From JANSWP01 sp041941305 (GTDB taxonomy: Bacteria; Bacteroidota; Bacteroidia; Chitinophagales; Saprospiraceae): a stretch of 64,000 nt of DNA. Shown here in pieces: positions 35,704 to 45,311 of the stretch. Below the pieces are notes generated by a model. The model searched no databases, was not told the origin of the DNA, and was given only the letters and a program-made list of their open reading frames with translations. The first letter of the stretch is position 1, and every line of letters begins with the position of its first letter. The position numbers and the translations under genes are program-made. The DNA is taken from contig JBGTQJ010000013.1 of the NCBI GenBank assembly GCA_041941305.1, forward strand, positions 62,001 through 126,000, written 5' to 3'.

Positions 35704-38700
35704 TTACCGTTTTACAACCTTAGCAACATAGTTGGTATTCCCCTTTTGAATTCTCAAGGAATACAAACCACTTTGTAGACCCTCCAAATTTAAAGCATAT
35801 TCATTTTTGCTATTAAACTTTTGTACCATCACCATTTTGCCTAAAGCATCATAGATATTTACCGTAAAAGAAGTTGAAATTTCATCTCCCAGCTCAAAAT
35901 TCAATTGGTTATCAAATGGGTTAGGATATACCTTAATTTTTCCTTGCTCAAAAACCAGGTCTTCTGTACTTGTCAAATCACGAATTCCATTGGCAAACCA
36001 TACTCCCCAATTGGCATCCTCCATATATAAGATTGGATTTCCAATAGATGATATTTTGTCAGCCCCTAAAGGAATGAATCCTAAGACTTCATTACCCAAT
36101 AAATCCTCTGCATCAAATACCATCTGGTCATCTGCTACAGAATAACTGGGGTAGGAAAGTCGAACATTTTGGAAAATAGTATCCACGTTACCTGTTTGTA
36201 TATTGGCAGCCATGAGTAAATAATTGTTGAAAAATTCATCAATAAAATCAAAGGCAATGATGAAATCAGAATTTTTGGAGAAAGTAGGATTTCCTACACT
36301 GGAGTTTTCTGGTAGTCCACTAAATAATTTTGATATGAAATTGTCCCCCCAATTATTTGAAGCATTATTCCAAACATTTACAAAACCTATATCCCAATAT
36401 TCAATATCAGCACCATTGGTATTATTAATTTCGTTTAAGGCATCGTACATGACAAATTCACCTGTAAAATCGAATTCCAATACATCAGGATATTGTACAT
36501 CTCCTGTAGTAGCTCCCCCATTTGCGGTCGTGGGATTGTACAAATCAAATGTTTGCCATTCATTTTTTCCAAAATCAAATACCCAAATTACAGGCTCCAA
36601 ATCATCAGACAAAGCAGCTATCCTTGAACCATCTTTTGCTATTGCTACATTTCGCCAAATGGGATCGGGATGAATTTGGTTTTGCTGAAATGAACCATTA
36701 ACCCAATCTATTGTAATGGCTTGCATGGTTTGGTCCTGAGCAATAAAAACGATAGCACTACCATCGTCAGTAACACTTGGTTTACTTAAGGGATCATTAA
36801 AAGTAATTGGGTCGGCTACTTCATCGCCTTCTGGAGTGAAAATGTATAAATTATTGTGATTTGCATCCGTAAATAAAATAAAATCCTCTCCTTCATTTGC
36901 ATCGACATCTACCTGAGTATCTGTTCCAGAACCATCGAAAATGCCAACATCATCAAAAGCTGATTTTGCCGCGTTCACTTCAGTTGAATTAGCACCATGA
37001 AAATCTGTTGCGGCTTGAATAACGGACAATCTCAAATCAATAAACTGAGAAGACCGAAGGAGGTAGTTATCTAAAGCCCTGTAAAAAATCTTTTCTGCCT
37101 TGTCTTTCCCAATAGTTTCTGCAAAAAGGTAATACGCTTTATTTGGAATTCCACTGTTAATATGAACCCCGCCATTATCCTGACTACCCGTATATTTTTC
37201 CGACATATGTGAAGGCTGCCAGCCTGGATCACTAAGACTATTGCCACCATTATGGGGGTCTTCCATATCTCTTAAAGCACCTGTGGGGAATACAGCTGGA
37301 TTTGCAATGTCTTCACCCAATTGCCAATCATCCCGATCAATCATCGTCCCAAAGATATCGGCAAAGGATTCATTCATGGCACCTGATTCACCAAAGTATT
37401 CGAGATTGGCAGTGGCTTGAATAACCCCATGTCCCATTTCATGTCCTCCTACATCCAAAGATTTAGCCAAAGGGGAAGTAAAAGCCTGATCTCCATTTCC
37501 ATAAAACATGGCGGCGCCATTCCAAAAGGCATTGTCCATATCACCTCCATCTTCATCTGCTACATTAATAATTGATATGATTGTTCCACCTTGTCCATTT
37601 ATGGAATTTCGATTGAAAGTATTTTTAAAATATTCGAATGCCTTTCCAGCATTGTAATGAGCAGAAACAGCATTGGGGTTATTCCAATTATTGTTAAAAG
37701 AAAAGACTTGTTGAGCTCCAAAATCATCGTTAATTGGAGACGTATTCTGCGCATCAATTGTCCATATGGCACCTACTGGCTCATTTGGAATATTTGATTG
37801 AGTTGGGTTAAACATGGAGCGGGATGCATCTATCATAAAATAAGTTCCAACTTCGAGAAAAACATCAATTGTTCTGGTAATCCCAAAAAGATCGGCAGCA
37901 TCAGCCGTTGTTGGCGGCGGCGCATGGTTGCAATGCACTTTGCACAATTCGCTATTGCTTCTTAATATGTCTCCAGAATTAGCATCTACGAAATAAGACC
38001 ATTTATGGGCTACATTAGGAATTACAAGCACATGCCAGGCCAGGACTGGTGTTTGAGAATATAATTCAGGGTAGAAAATAACCAATTTAGATTCCACCTG
38101 GTTGCCACTTACCAGTTGCTTCTCGAAGTCCTTTAGTTCTCTAAAATGTGTTTCATTTTCAACATTTTGACGTGCTATCTGATTGCCATGTTTCTCAGAA
38201 ATAGAGGGAGTTAAATTTTCCAATTGTGGGGTTGGTGAAAATCTTCCATTTATCAAAAAAGAGTTTTCCTGATTGATGTGGATGATAATCTCCGAACCAT
38301 AAATGGGAATACCTTTATACATTTGTTGCAATCGAATATGAGTTTGACCTAACTCATCGGATTGCACTTTTTTTATTTCAAATTCTTCTCGAGGTTTATC
38401 AATTTTCAGATTGTCTTCCAAAGATTCCAATATGATATAGCCCTTTTCTTCAACGTCTTCTTCTTGCAATGCCTTTAAAGATCCTTTTATAAAAATGGGG
38501 AGATTATTAACTGGGTCCTTTACAATACTTAGACTAGAAACCTTCAAATTTGAATTTTCAAATGCCGAAAGAGAAATCAATTTTTTTATTGAAGAGGATA
38601 ATGGGTATTGACTATTAATAGGAACTTCAGTCTGAAAAGGTTTCACCGGTTCCAAGTCGTCAATAATAATAGATTGATTATTTTGATTTTTGTAAGATTT

Positions 38701-38787
38701 CAAATGTGATTTAACCTCACTTTGAGCAAATGAATCTCGGTTTCCAAAAAAAAGAATAGTCAAAAAAATAAACGTAAATAATCTCAT
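35704..38787 (-). CDS. Secreted M4 (thermolysin-like) metalloprotease with T9SS type A sorting domain
   Basis: I start at the ATG at 38787 (MRLFTFIFLTILFFGNRDSFAQ), which gives a clean Sec signal; the longer frame from 38829 adds 14 residues. The pro-region with FTP and PepSY-like segments covers about residues 60-270. The zinc site is H449-E450-M-G-H453, with the third ligand Glu in GAMNESFADIFG, as in the M4 family. The catalytic C-terminal half carries GGVHINSGIPNKAYY. A WD40-like beta-propeller region follows (about 620-940). The tail KVYPNPFDNQLNFELGDE...LQSGLYSLRIQ is a type A T9SS sorting domain. It is probably surface-bound or released, degrading proteins outside the cell. Confidence 0.93.
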   Translation of the reverse strand: MRLFTFIFLTILFFGNRDSFAQSEVKSHLKSYKNQNNQSIIIDDLEPVKPFQTEVPINSQYPLSSSIKKLISLSAFENSNLKVSSLSIVKDPVNNLPIFIKGSLKALQEEDVEEKGYIILESLEDNLKIDKPREEFEIKKVQSDELGQTHIRLQQMYKGIPIYGSEIIIHINQENSFLINGRFSPTPQLENLTPSISEKHGNQIARQNVENETHFRELKDFEKQLVSGNQVESKLVIFYPELYSQTPVLAWHVLVIPNVAHKWSYFVDANSGDILRSNSELCKVHCNHAPPPTTADAADLFGITRTIDVFLEVGTYFMIDASRSMFNPTQSNIPNEPVGAIWTIDAQNTSPINDDFGAQQVFSFNNNWNNPNAVSAHYNAGKAFEYFKNTFNRNSINGQGGTIISIINVADEDGGDMDNAFWNGAAMFYGNGDQAFTSPLAKSLDVGGHEMGHGVIQATANLEYFGESGAMNESFADIFGTMIDRDDWQLGEDIANPAVFPTGALRDMEDPHNGGNSLSDPGWQPSHMSEKYTGSQDNGGVHINSGIPNKAYYLFAETIGKDKAEKIFYRALDNYLLRSSQFIDLRLSVIQAATDFHGANSTEVNAAKSAFDDVGIFDGSGTDTQVDVDANEGEDFILFTDANHNNLYIFTPEGDEVADPITFNDPLSKPSVTDDGSAIVFIAQDQTMQAITIDWVNGSFQQNQIHPDPIWRNVAIAKDGSRIAALSDDLEPVIWVFDFGKNEWQTFDLYNPTTANGGATTGDVQYPDVLEFDFTGEFVMYDALNEINNTNGADIEYWDIGFVNVWNNASNNWGDNFISKLFSGLPENSSVGNPTFSKNSDFIIAFDFIDEFFNNYLLMAANIQTGNVDTIFQNVRLSYPSYSVADDQMVFDAEDLLGNEVLGFIPLGADKISSIGNPILYMEDANWGVWFANGIRDLTSTEDLVFEQGKIKVYPNPFDNQLNFELGDEISTSFTVNIYDALGKMVMVQKFNSKNEYALNLEGLQSGLYSLRIQKGNTNYVAKVVKR

Positions 38788-38920
38788 GTAAATTGATTTT
38801 ACAACTTGGTGAAATGTTTTAGGTGTCAATGAGCGGAATAAATATGGATAATCACTTTTTTATTTCGTAATTAAATAACTGACTATAAAACAACCATGCA
38901 TTATGATAATTATACATATC

Positions 38921-39385
38921 TTATTTGTCTAAAGCATCAGGAGATTTGATGGTTTTTCGATTTTTTGTCAGGCTTTTTAATGATTTGTAAAAATCCATTA
39001 TGTCTTTTCGCAAATTGTAATCCCCTGTACCCCAGGTTATGGTATGATCCAACTCCTCATTGGTAAAGCGAAGGAAGTAATACAAATTGCCCGGATGATT
39101 GATGTCGAGCTTGTGAAGACGGAGTTCATTTAATTGTTCAAAAAATACCTCAGCTTCCTTCTTCTTTATTGATTCCATTTCTGAATAGCCTTCTTTTGTA
39201 CTTGTTTTATGAAAAATCTGACCATTTTCCAAAAGCAGATATTCTGTAATTATTCCAGAGAAGCCACCTCCATCTCCAAAGATGATTTGATTTACTGGAA
39301 AATTTTCAGGGGTGTATTTTGTTGTTTTGCAGTTGGACAACACTAATGAAAGGCATAAAACCAAAATCAGGTTGAAATATTTCAT
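38921..39385 (-). CDS. Hypothetical lipoprotein
   Basis: A protein of 154 residues, taken from the ATG at 39385 (MKYFNLILVLCLSLVLSNC), which gives a standard lipobox; an ATG two codons upstream is equally possible. The mature part is short and hydrophilic with IIFGDGGGFSGIITEYLLLENGQIF and YYFLRFTNEELDHTITWG. Similar lipoproteins are common in Bacteroidota, but I cannot assign a function. It lies upstream of the M4 protease gene on the same strand with a gap of 133 bases. Confidence 0.65.
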   Translation of the reverse strand: MKYFNLILVLCLSLVLSNCKTTKYTPENFPVNQIIFGDGGGFSGIITEYLLLENGQIFHKTSTKEGYSEMESIKKKEAEVFFEQLNELRLHKLDINHPGNLYYFLRFTNEELDHTITWGTGDYNLRKDIMDFYKSLKSLTKNRKTIKSPDALDK

Positions 39386-39663
39386 GGACAATATATTGAA
39401 TTTGGGTAGTAATCATTTTGATTAACTATTAGACTCAAAATACATTACTAGTCACATTTTTTCATCGCTCCAAATGTAGGAAAATTCAGTCTTTCTATTA
39501 AAAAGTGTACTTCTGTGAATCTTGTTCATACAAAATGACAGATCATTTCATATTTTGAATGGAACCAGACTTTCTAAAAGACCTGTTAATTTTGTCGATG
39601 ACCTCTTTATATGTTTAAAAAAAAAATCACTAAACGTCCTAACCAATAAAATTCAATACAATA

Positions 39664-41124
39664 ATGAAAGTGCTTAAGGATGCCAAATTATTCAAAAATA
39701 CCGCCTACATCAATGGGAAATGGGAGACTGCTGAATCTGGAAAAACTTATACTGTAACTAATCCGTACGACCAGTCAGATTTAGGGTCTGTTCCAGATAT
39801 GGGAGCGGTTGAGACAAAAAAAGCGATTGAGGCAGCATACTTGGCTCTGCCAAATTGGAAATCCAAAACTGCTATAGAACGCTTTGAAATCCTCAAAAAA
39901 TGGCATCAACTTATATTGCAAAATCAAAAAGATTTGGCTACAATCCTAACGCTAGAAATGGGAAAACCAATTGCCGAAGCGAGAGGAGAAATACAATATG
40001 GAGCCTCTTTCGTGGAATGGTTTGCTGAGGAAGCAAAAAGAGTGTATGGAGATGTTATTCCAGGACAAGGAATAGACAAGCGAATTGTTGTCATTAAACA
40101 GCCAATTGGTGTAGTAGCAGCAATCACACCTTGGAATTTTCCGAATGCTATGATAACAAGGAAAGTGGCACCTGCTCTGGCTGCTGGATGTACTGTTGTC
40201 GTAAAGCCTGCCGAAGATACGCCACTTTCTGCATTGGCATTGGCAGAACTCGCCGAAAGGGCCGGGTTTCCACCTGGAGTACTTAACATCATCACCACTA
40301 GCAAACCAATACCCGTGGGAAATGAATTGACGGCGAATCCCAAGATCCGGAAATTGTCTTTTACAGGTTCAACTCAAGTTGGTAAAATACTAATGAAACA
40401 AAGCGCTGACACGGTAAAAAAAATCTCACTTGAATTAGGAGGCAACGCACCCTTTATCGTTTTTGATGATGCAGATATTGATGCCGCAATTGAAGGTGCA
40501 ATGGCTTCCAAATTTCGCAATACAGGACAAACCTGTGTTTGTGCCAATAGACTATTTGTTCAAGATACTATTTATGAGGAATTCGTTGAAAAATTGGCTC
40601 AAGCAACTTGTCGACAAAAGGTTGGTTCAGGAATGGTTGAAGGCGTTAAAATTGGACCATTAATCAATCATTCCGCTATAGAAAAAGTAAAAAGTTTGCT
40701 TAAAGAAGCTGTCAGTTCGGGAGCAGAAATAGTTACAGGTGGTAACACCCATGAACTGGGTGGTTGTTTTTTTCAACCAACTGTTCTGAAAAATGTAAAT
40801 TCAAAAATGCAGATACATCGAGAAGAAATTTTTGGACCCATTGCACCAGTTTACAAATTTTCGACTGAATCCGAAGTGATAGAAATGGCAAATAACACCA
40901 AATTTGGTTTAGCAGCTTATTTTTATGGAAGGGATATTGGAAGAGTCTGGCGGGTTGCAGAGGCATTGGAATATGGAATGGTTGGCATAAATACAGGATT
41001 AATGTCTTCTGTAATGGCTCCATTTGGAGGTATCAAAGAATCCGGAATTGGGCGAGAAGGATCGAAATATGGAATTGAAGAATTCGTAGAATTGAAGTAC
41101 CTGTGTTTTGGTGGAATTGAATAA
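39664..41124 (+). CDS. gabD: Succinate-semialdehyde dehydrogenase-type aldehyde dehydrogenase
   Basis: A 486-residue member of the aldehyde dehydrogenase superfamily, closest by motif to GabD, which oxidises succinate semialdehyde to succinate with NAD(P). Visible marks are AAITPWNFPNAMITRKVAPALAAGCTVVVKPA, FTGSTQVGK, LELGGNAPFIVFDDADID with the general-base Glu, and catalytic C291 in GQTCVCANR, the GabD-type double-cysteine motif. EIFGPIAPVYKF and a final SGIGREGSKYGIEEF segment are also typical. A TAATTTTG -7-like element lies at 39587-39594. No 4-aminobutyrate aminotransferase lies nearby. Confidence 0.92.
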   Translation: MKVLKDAKLFKNTAYINGKWETAESGKTYTVTNPYDQSDLGSVPDMGAVETKKAIEAAYLALPNWKSKTAIERFEILKKWHQLILQNQKDLATILTLEMGKPIAEARGEIQYGASFVEWFAEEAKRVYGDVIPGQGIDKRIVVIKQPIGVVAAITPWNFPNAMITRKVAPALAAGCTVVVKPAEDTPLSALALAELAERAGFPPGVLNIITTSKPIPVGNELTANPKIRKLSFTGSTQVGKILMKQSADTVKKISLELGGNAPFIVFDDADIDAAIEGAMASKFRNTGQTCVCANRLFVQDTIYEEFVEKLAQATCRQKVGSGMVEGVKIGPLINHSAIEKVKSLLKEAVSSGAEIVTGGNTHELGGCFFQPTVLKNVNSKMQIHREEIFGPIAPVYKFSTESEVIEMANNTKFGLAAYFYGRDIGRVWRVAEALEYGMVGINTGLMSSVMAPFGGIKESGIGREGSKYGIEEFVELKYLCFGGIE

Positions 41125-41233
41125 TTTTTTTCCTTCAAATTAAACCTTTTGGATTTGGAATCATCAAACACTCATCTTTTCTAAAACTTCGATTTTTTCA
41201 CCAAAATAAAATCGGGTAATTCACAAATCCAAA

Positions 41234-41698
41234 TTGAAAATCATGAAAGCAACTTCATTTGTAAAGTCAGCAGTTTTAAAGACAACATTCGTAATGTTTT
41301 GTTTCACATTTGTAACAAGCAATTCTTCAGCAAATGCCCTGTATTCCCCAAATCTCGACACTTCAATTTTCCCTCCTAAATGGGAAAAATTGGGTCAGCG
41401 AAAAGTAGATTACAAACTTGACAAAGATGAAATTTATGTCACGGCAAAGGAAGGTAGATTTACAGCAATCAAATTGGGCGTTCGAAAAGCTGCTGTAAAC
41501 TTCCACAAAGTTACCGTCCACTATAGAAATGGTTCGACTCAAAATATTAAGATTAAAAACAGGATAGCTCCAGGAAATGCCACTCGCACAATCAACCTCG
41601 ATGGAAATCGAAGGATAGTCAAAAAAGTGGTTTTTTGGTACGATACAAAGAATTCAGGCTACCAAAAAGCAGTAGTTGAATTGTGGGGCAAACATTAG
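41234..41698 (+). CDS. Small secreted beta-rich protein (DUF2541-like)
   Basis: A 154-residue protein with an N-terminal signal region ending near SSANA. The mature segment reads WEKLGQRKVDYKLDKDEIYV, FTAIKLGVRKAAVNFHKVTV, STQNIKIKNRIAPGNATRTI and then RRIVKKVVFWYDTKN..VVELWGKH. This series matches a family of small secreted proteins (DUF2541-like) of unknown function found widely in Proteobacteria and Bacteroidota. A role at the envelope is likely. It stands alone between gabD and a MITE-like repeat. Confidence 0.7.
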   Translation: MKIMKATSFVKSAVLKTTFVMFCFTFVTSNSSANALYSPNLDTSIFPPKWEKLGQRKVDYKLDKDEIYVTAKEGRFTAIKLGVRKAAVNFHKVTVHYRNGSTQNIKIKNRIAPGNATRTINLDGNRRIVKKVVFWYDTKNSGYQKAVVELWGKH

Positions 41699-41710
41699 AT
41701 TTTGTTTAAT

Positions 41711-41924
41711 ATGAATCATCCCAAATTTTCAGATTGTATTTTAATTCATTGAATTTCTACTCACTATGTAATGTGCTTTTGTTGCGGGGTGCGAGTTGTG
41801 GGTTTGAATAACCTGAAACTCGCACCCCGCGACAAATTGAATATCAACGGATTAAGAAAAGAAAAAAACGAAGGGGATTCTATCTTCAAAATTCAGCCTG
41901 CCACTTTGGGGGGATAACTCACAT
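41711..41924. repeat. MITE-like intergenic element, copy 2 (intact, 214 bp)
   Basis: The left end ATGAATCATCCCAAATTTT and the right end (GGGATAACTCACAT at 41911-41924, preceded by AAAATTCAGCCTGCC) form imperfect inverted ends of the type TGARTYATCCC. The core is nearly identical to copy 1 (9868-10050). It contains a 19-pair hairpin, 41779-41797 with 41817-41835, with one G-T pair. The element exactly fills the gap between two convergent genes. Confidence 0.75.
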
Positions 41925-41933
41925 TGATATTTT

Positions 41934-44648
41934 CTATTCAACAAAGAATTTCAAAACCTTTCCAACATTTCCACTATATAGCCTTAGAAAATAGAGGCCA
42001 TAATTCAGTTCCAGATTCAATTCATTTGAGTAATGGTCGCCAGAAAAAATCAATTCATCAGAATATACCCTCCTGCCCATAATATCCACAATTTCCATAT
42101 TCAGTTTGCCCATTTCTATATTTTTCAAGTCCAAAACGAATTGACCAGGATTTGGATTTGGACTTAGATTGATCTGCAATACATCCAATTGGGCTTTTTC
42201 TTTGACAAATGAAACATCTTCTACCAAATCGCTAAACCAAATGCCTCTTCCAAAAGTAGAAGCGAATAATTTACCCGTATTCGTTTGAATTTCTAATTCT
42301 GTTATGATAACATTCGGTAAGTCATCACTATATAGCTCCCACTCATTCGTATTGTCATTTGTAAAAAAGACGCCTACATCCGTTCCAATGTAAATTGTAT
42401 TTGATGGAGAATTCGGATCATGAACTACACAATTTACTGGAACATTAGGTAGGTTAAAAGAAATATTTTGCCAATTGTCTCCACCATCTGAGCTCTTATA
42501 TACCTTTTCTCCATCCTCAAATCCTCCTAAAGTCACCCAAACAGTTAGTGGATCATTTGCATCTGCAAAACAATAGGTATAATACAATTCATCGGGTAGA
42601 CCTTCAGTCACATTTTCCATAGTAGATCCGCCATCAAAAGTCCTCCAAAAAGTTCCCTTTAAATTAACAGTTGGATATATCCTTTTGCCAAGATAAATAG
42701 TATTGGGATCACTCTCCGCGATTGCCATACAGGAAGAATGAATAGGTGAACCCGTATTTTGATAGTCGGGAAGATCGCTCAATTGAGTCCAGCTGTTACC
42801 ACGATTTTCAGATTTCCAGATATTGCCAAAAGCCCCATAGATTGTATTTGGCTCAGTGGGGTGACGTAAAAATGGAGTGGTCCATTCTGCGAATTCATCA
42901 CTTGTTATATCATTGGTTAAACCATAGATAAAGCTCGCTCCACCATTGTCAGATCGAACCAATCGCCCTCTCTGCGTAGATGCATAAAAAACCTCCTCAT
43001 CCTGAGGATGAAACAAACATTCCATGCCATCTCCCAAAATGATATTGTACCAATTAATAGTTTTTTTGAGGAAGACTGAATTGTCCTGAGATCCAGCTAT
43101 CAGAAAATTATCATTTGTAGGGGCTAAGCCAAGTCTGTAAAAAGAGGTGATTTGCATACCATCACTTATGTCCTCCCAAACAGTTTGCCATTGAAAGTTT
43201 GGGTCATCATAGATCTGGTCCCAGGTCACCGGAAAAATTTCATTGGTTCTGGAGATTCCACCATCATTGCATATGTAAATGTTTTCATCTAAAGGATTGT
43301 AAGCATAAAAATGTTGGTCGGCATGGACGGATAGTCCGTAATCTGGCAACCAAAAAGTTGCTATTTCCCAGTTGCTGCCTCCATCTTCTGATACCCACAT
43401 ATTGATGCCACCAGCATAAACTTTTTCAGGATTATTGTGGTCAACCAAAAGTCCCATATCGTACCATCCTTGTCCACCATTCCCAGTTCCGTCAAACCAA
43501 TGCATGATATTGGGTGAATCACTTCTCAATTCCCAATTATTACCACCATCAGTACTGCGATACATCCCAAAATAGCCTCCTTGTCCATCTGCACAATGTG
43601 CATACACATAATTCGAATTTGCTGGAGAAAGCCCTATTTCAATTCTGGCGACATCATCAGAAGGAATTCCAGTATTCAATAGTGTCCAGGTATCTCCAAA
43701 ATCATTGGATTTCATAACTGCCGCCATTCCGGCATCTAATGAAAAAACATGAGCGGTGCTTGCATAAATAACATTTCCATTATTGGGATCTTGCTCAAAA
43801 TCCCAAATCATATCATTGAATACTTTTGTCCAATTGTCTCCACTATCATTTGAACGCCATATTCCGTGAATACCTGCAGCAACCAATCTTTGGGTATTAT
43901 TTGGGTCTATCAATACCCTCCTTGTCAAAGAGCCATCCAAATCCGTTTGCTCAAAGGTTAATCCCGTTGGTGCCCAATTTTGCCCGCCATCAATAGATTT
44001 GTAAACACCTAATCCATAATGGGTATTTCTTTTTCGGGCATCTGTATCCAATGCCACTCCCAGATAGGCATAATCCCCAACTGAGATATACATGACATCT
44101 GGATTAGTTGGGTCTACCGCAATATCACTAACTCTTAATATTGGCAAATTATCGGTAAGTGGCATATAGCTATCTCCAGCATTGGTAGTTTTCCATACAC
44201 CTCCTTGTGCAACACCTACCCAGAAAGTGTTTGGATCAGTAGGATGGAAGGTTACCGTATTGATACGGCCCATTCCGCGAAGCAAATCTTCATGTGGTAC
44301 TTCAGGAAAAATATTGGGTCCAAAGGGCATCCAGTTGGCGGTTCTCGTACCTACATTTTCCTTCTTCATCCTGGCAATCTTTATTGCCTCTTTAAACAGT
44401 ATAGTCTGGTCAGGCAGTTCACCTTTATAATTACTTCGTTTGATGTTCTCGTCTAACCACCTCATATACCATTTCCACCCTTTAGTCTTTTCCAAATCAT
44501 TTACTTGAGACCATTCGAGAAAAGCTCTTTCCAAGTCCACTAATTCCAATTTTTCGCCAGTGGTTTTTGGTTCCAGGTTTAAGAACTCTTGAGCTTGTGA
44601 ATATGATAATAGAAGAAAAAAGAAAGATAAGAGTATAGATGTTCGCAT
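41934..44648 (-). CDS. BNR/sortilin-type beta-propeller protein with T9SS type A sorting domain
   Basis: I use the ATG at 44648 (MRTSILLSFFFLLLSYSQAQ), which gives a clear signal peptide; the longer frame adds ten residues. The mature protein (about 880 residues) consists of many VPS10/BNR propeller blades with motifs such as GGVWKTTNAGDSY, YKSIDGGQNW, WRSNDSGDNW, MYRSTDGGNNWE and VYKSSDGGDNWQN. Such proteins bind or cleave polymers, or form surface propellers; no catalytic residue of known hydrolase families is clear. The tail LSPNPNPGQFVLDLKNIE...GLYFLRLYSG is a T9SS type A sorting domain. It ends next to the MITE-like copy 2. Confidence 0.88.
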   Translation of the reverse strand: MRTSILLSFFFLLLSYSQAQEFLNLEPKTTGEKLELVDLERAFLEWSQVNDLEKTKGWKWYMRWLDENIKRSNYKGELPDQTILFKEAIKIARMKKENVGTRTANWMPFGPNIFPEVPHEDLLRGMGRINTVTFHPTDPNTFWVGVAQGGVWKTTNAGDSYMPLTDNLPILRVSDIAVDPTNPDVMYISVGDYAYLGVALDTDARKRNTHYGLGVYKSIDGGQNWAPTGLTFEQTDLDGSLTRRVLIDPNNTQRLVAAGIHGIWRSNDSGDNWTKVFNDMIWDFEQDPNNGNVIYASTAHVFSLDAGMAAVMKSNDFGDTWTLLNTGIPSDDVARIEIGLSPANSNYVYAHCADGQGGYFGMYRSTDGGNNWELRSDSPNIMHWFDGTGNGGQGWYDMGLLVDHNNPEKVYAGGINMWVSEDGGSNWEIATFWLPDYGLSVHADQHFYAYNPLDENIYICNDGGISRTNEIFPVTWDQIYDDPNFQWQTVWEDISDGMQITSFYRLGLAPTNDNFLIAGSQDNSVFLKKTINWYNIILGDGMECLFHPQDEEVFYASTQRGRLVRSDNGGASFIYGLTNDITSDEFAEWTTPFLRHPTEPNTIYGAFGNIWKSENRGNSWTQLSDLPDYQNTGSPIHSSCMAIAESDPNTIYLGKRIYPTVNLKGTFWRTFDGGSTMENVTEGLPDELYYTYCFADANDPLTVWVTLGGFEDGEKVYKSSDGGDNWQNISFNLPNVPVNCVVHDPNSPSNTIYIGTDVGVFFTNDNTNEWELYSDDLPNVIITELEIQTNTGKLFASTFGRGIWFSDLVEDVSFVKEKAQLDVLQINLSPNPNPGQFVLDLKNIEMGKLNMEIVDIMGRRVYSDELIFSGDHYSNELNLELNYGLYFLRLYSGNVGKVLKFFVE

Positions 44649-44737
44649 AACGAGCTGTTTAGGTGATGGAAAACACAAAATTACTAGATGGGCTATTGGT
44701 TTTTTGGGTCATTTATGGTTTGAATCTGACAAAGCAA

Positions 44738-45157
44738 TCATTCTATTGCAATCATGGAAATAATTTTTTGCTTCACTTCTTCATCTAAAGCCTCTGCTCT
44801 CCTTTTTATTTTATCTAAAACGACCCATTTGGCAATCGCTTCAGAAACCACCGTCTTTGAAATCGAATGAATCATTTCATGCTTGATGGTCACTACTTTA
44901 TTTCCGCAAGCCAACACACTTGTTAAAATATGTATTGGATCATCTTCCAATACTTCTTTAAGGTATTTAACGTTCATTTCTACGTAGGCGAATCCTTTTT
45001 GTCGAGCTTTTTGCTCTTGAAAATCAAAACCAAGAGCAGCCATAAATTGGGCTGAAGCTATATCATATTTTGTAGTATAGAATTGAACATTCATATGTTC
45101 ATTGGAGTCTGTTTCCTGAGCCATTACCAAGCCTCGATATGTTTCTATTTTTGACAT
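44738..45157 (-). CDS. Hot-dog fold acyl-CoA thioesterase
   Basis: A 139-residue protein of the 4-hydroxybenzoyl-CoA thioesterase type. The active-site segment DSNEHMNVQFYTTKYD follows the D-x-x-x-H-(M/V)-N-x-x-x-Y-x-x-(Y/F)-(F/D) pattern of the family, and the strand VEMNVKYLKEVLEDDPIHI is typical. It probably hydrolyses an acyl-CoA of unknown chain. It lies upstream of the BNR protein gene with a gap of 89 bases and downstream of two palindromic hairpins. Confidence 0.83.
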   Translation of the reverse strand: MSKIETYRGLVMAQETDSNEHMNVQFYTTKYDIASAQFMAALGFDFQEQKARQKGFAYVEMNVKYLKEVLEDDPIHILTSVLACGNKVVTIKHEMIHSISKTVVSEAIAKWVVLDKIKRRAEALDEEVKQKIISMIAIE

Positions 45158-45182
45158 TAAATGGAATTTTATTTTGGAAATT

Positions 45183-45233
45183 CTGATGATACCATTGAGA
45201 AGCTATTTGAGGGATACCAAATGGTGTTATCAG
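45183..45233. repeat. Palindromic hairpin, first of a related tandem pair
   Basis: CTGATGATACCATT and AATGGTGTTATCAG pair at 12 of 14 positions around a 23-base loop. The stem closely matches the next hairpin at 45255-45306 (TTGATGACACCATT / AATGGTGTCATCAA). Confidence 0.65.
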
Positions 45234-45254
45234 ATGAGTATGGGTAATAAAATA

Positions 45255-45306
45255 TTGATGACACCATTCTCCCGATCACACTGGCTTAGCACAATGGTGT
45301 CATCAA
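45255..45306 (-). terminator. Perfect 14-bp stem hairpin directly after the permease stop
   Basis: TTGATGACACCATT (45255-45268) and AATGGTGTCATCAA (45293-45306) pair perfectly across a 24-base loop. It starts five bases after the minus-strand stop codon of the permease. On the minus strand it is followed by TATTTTATTACC rather than a clean T-tract, so it may protect the 3' end as well as terminate. Confidence 0.6.
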
Positions 45307-45311
45307 TGGAG

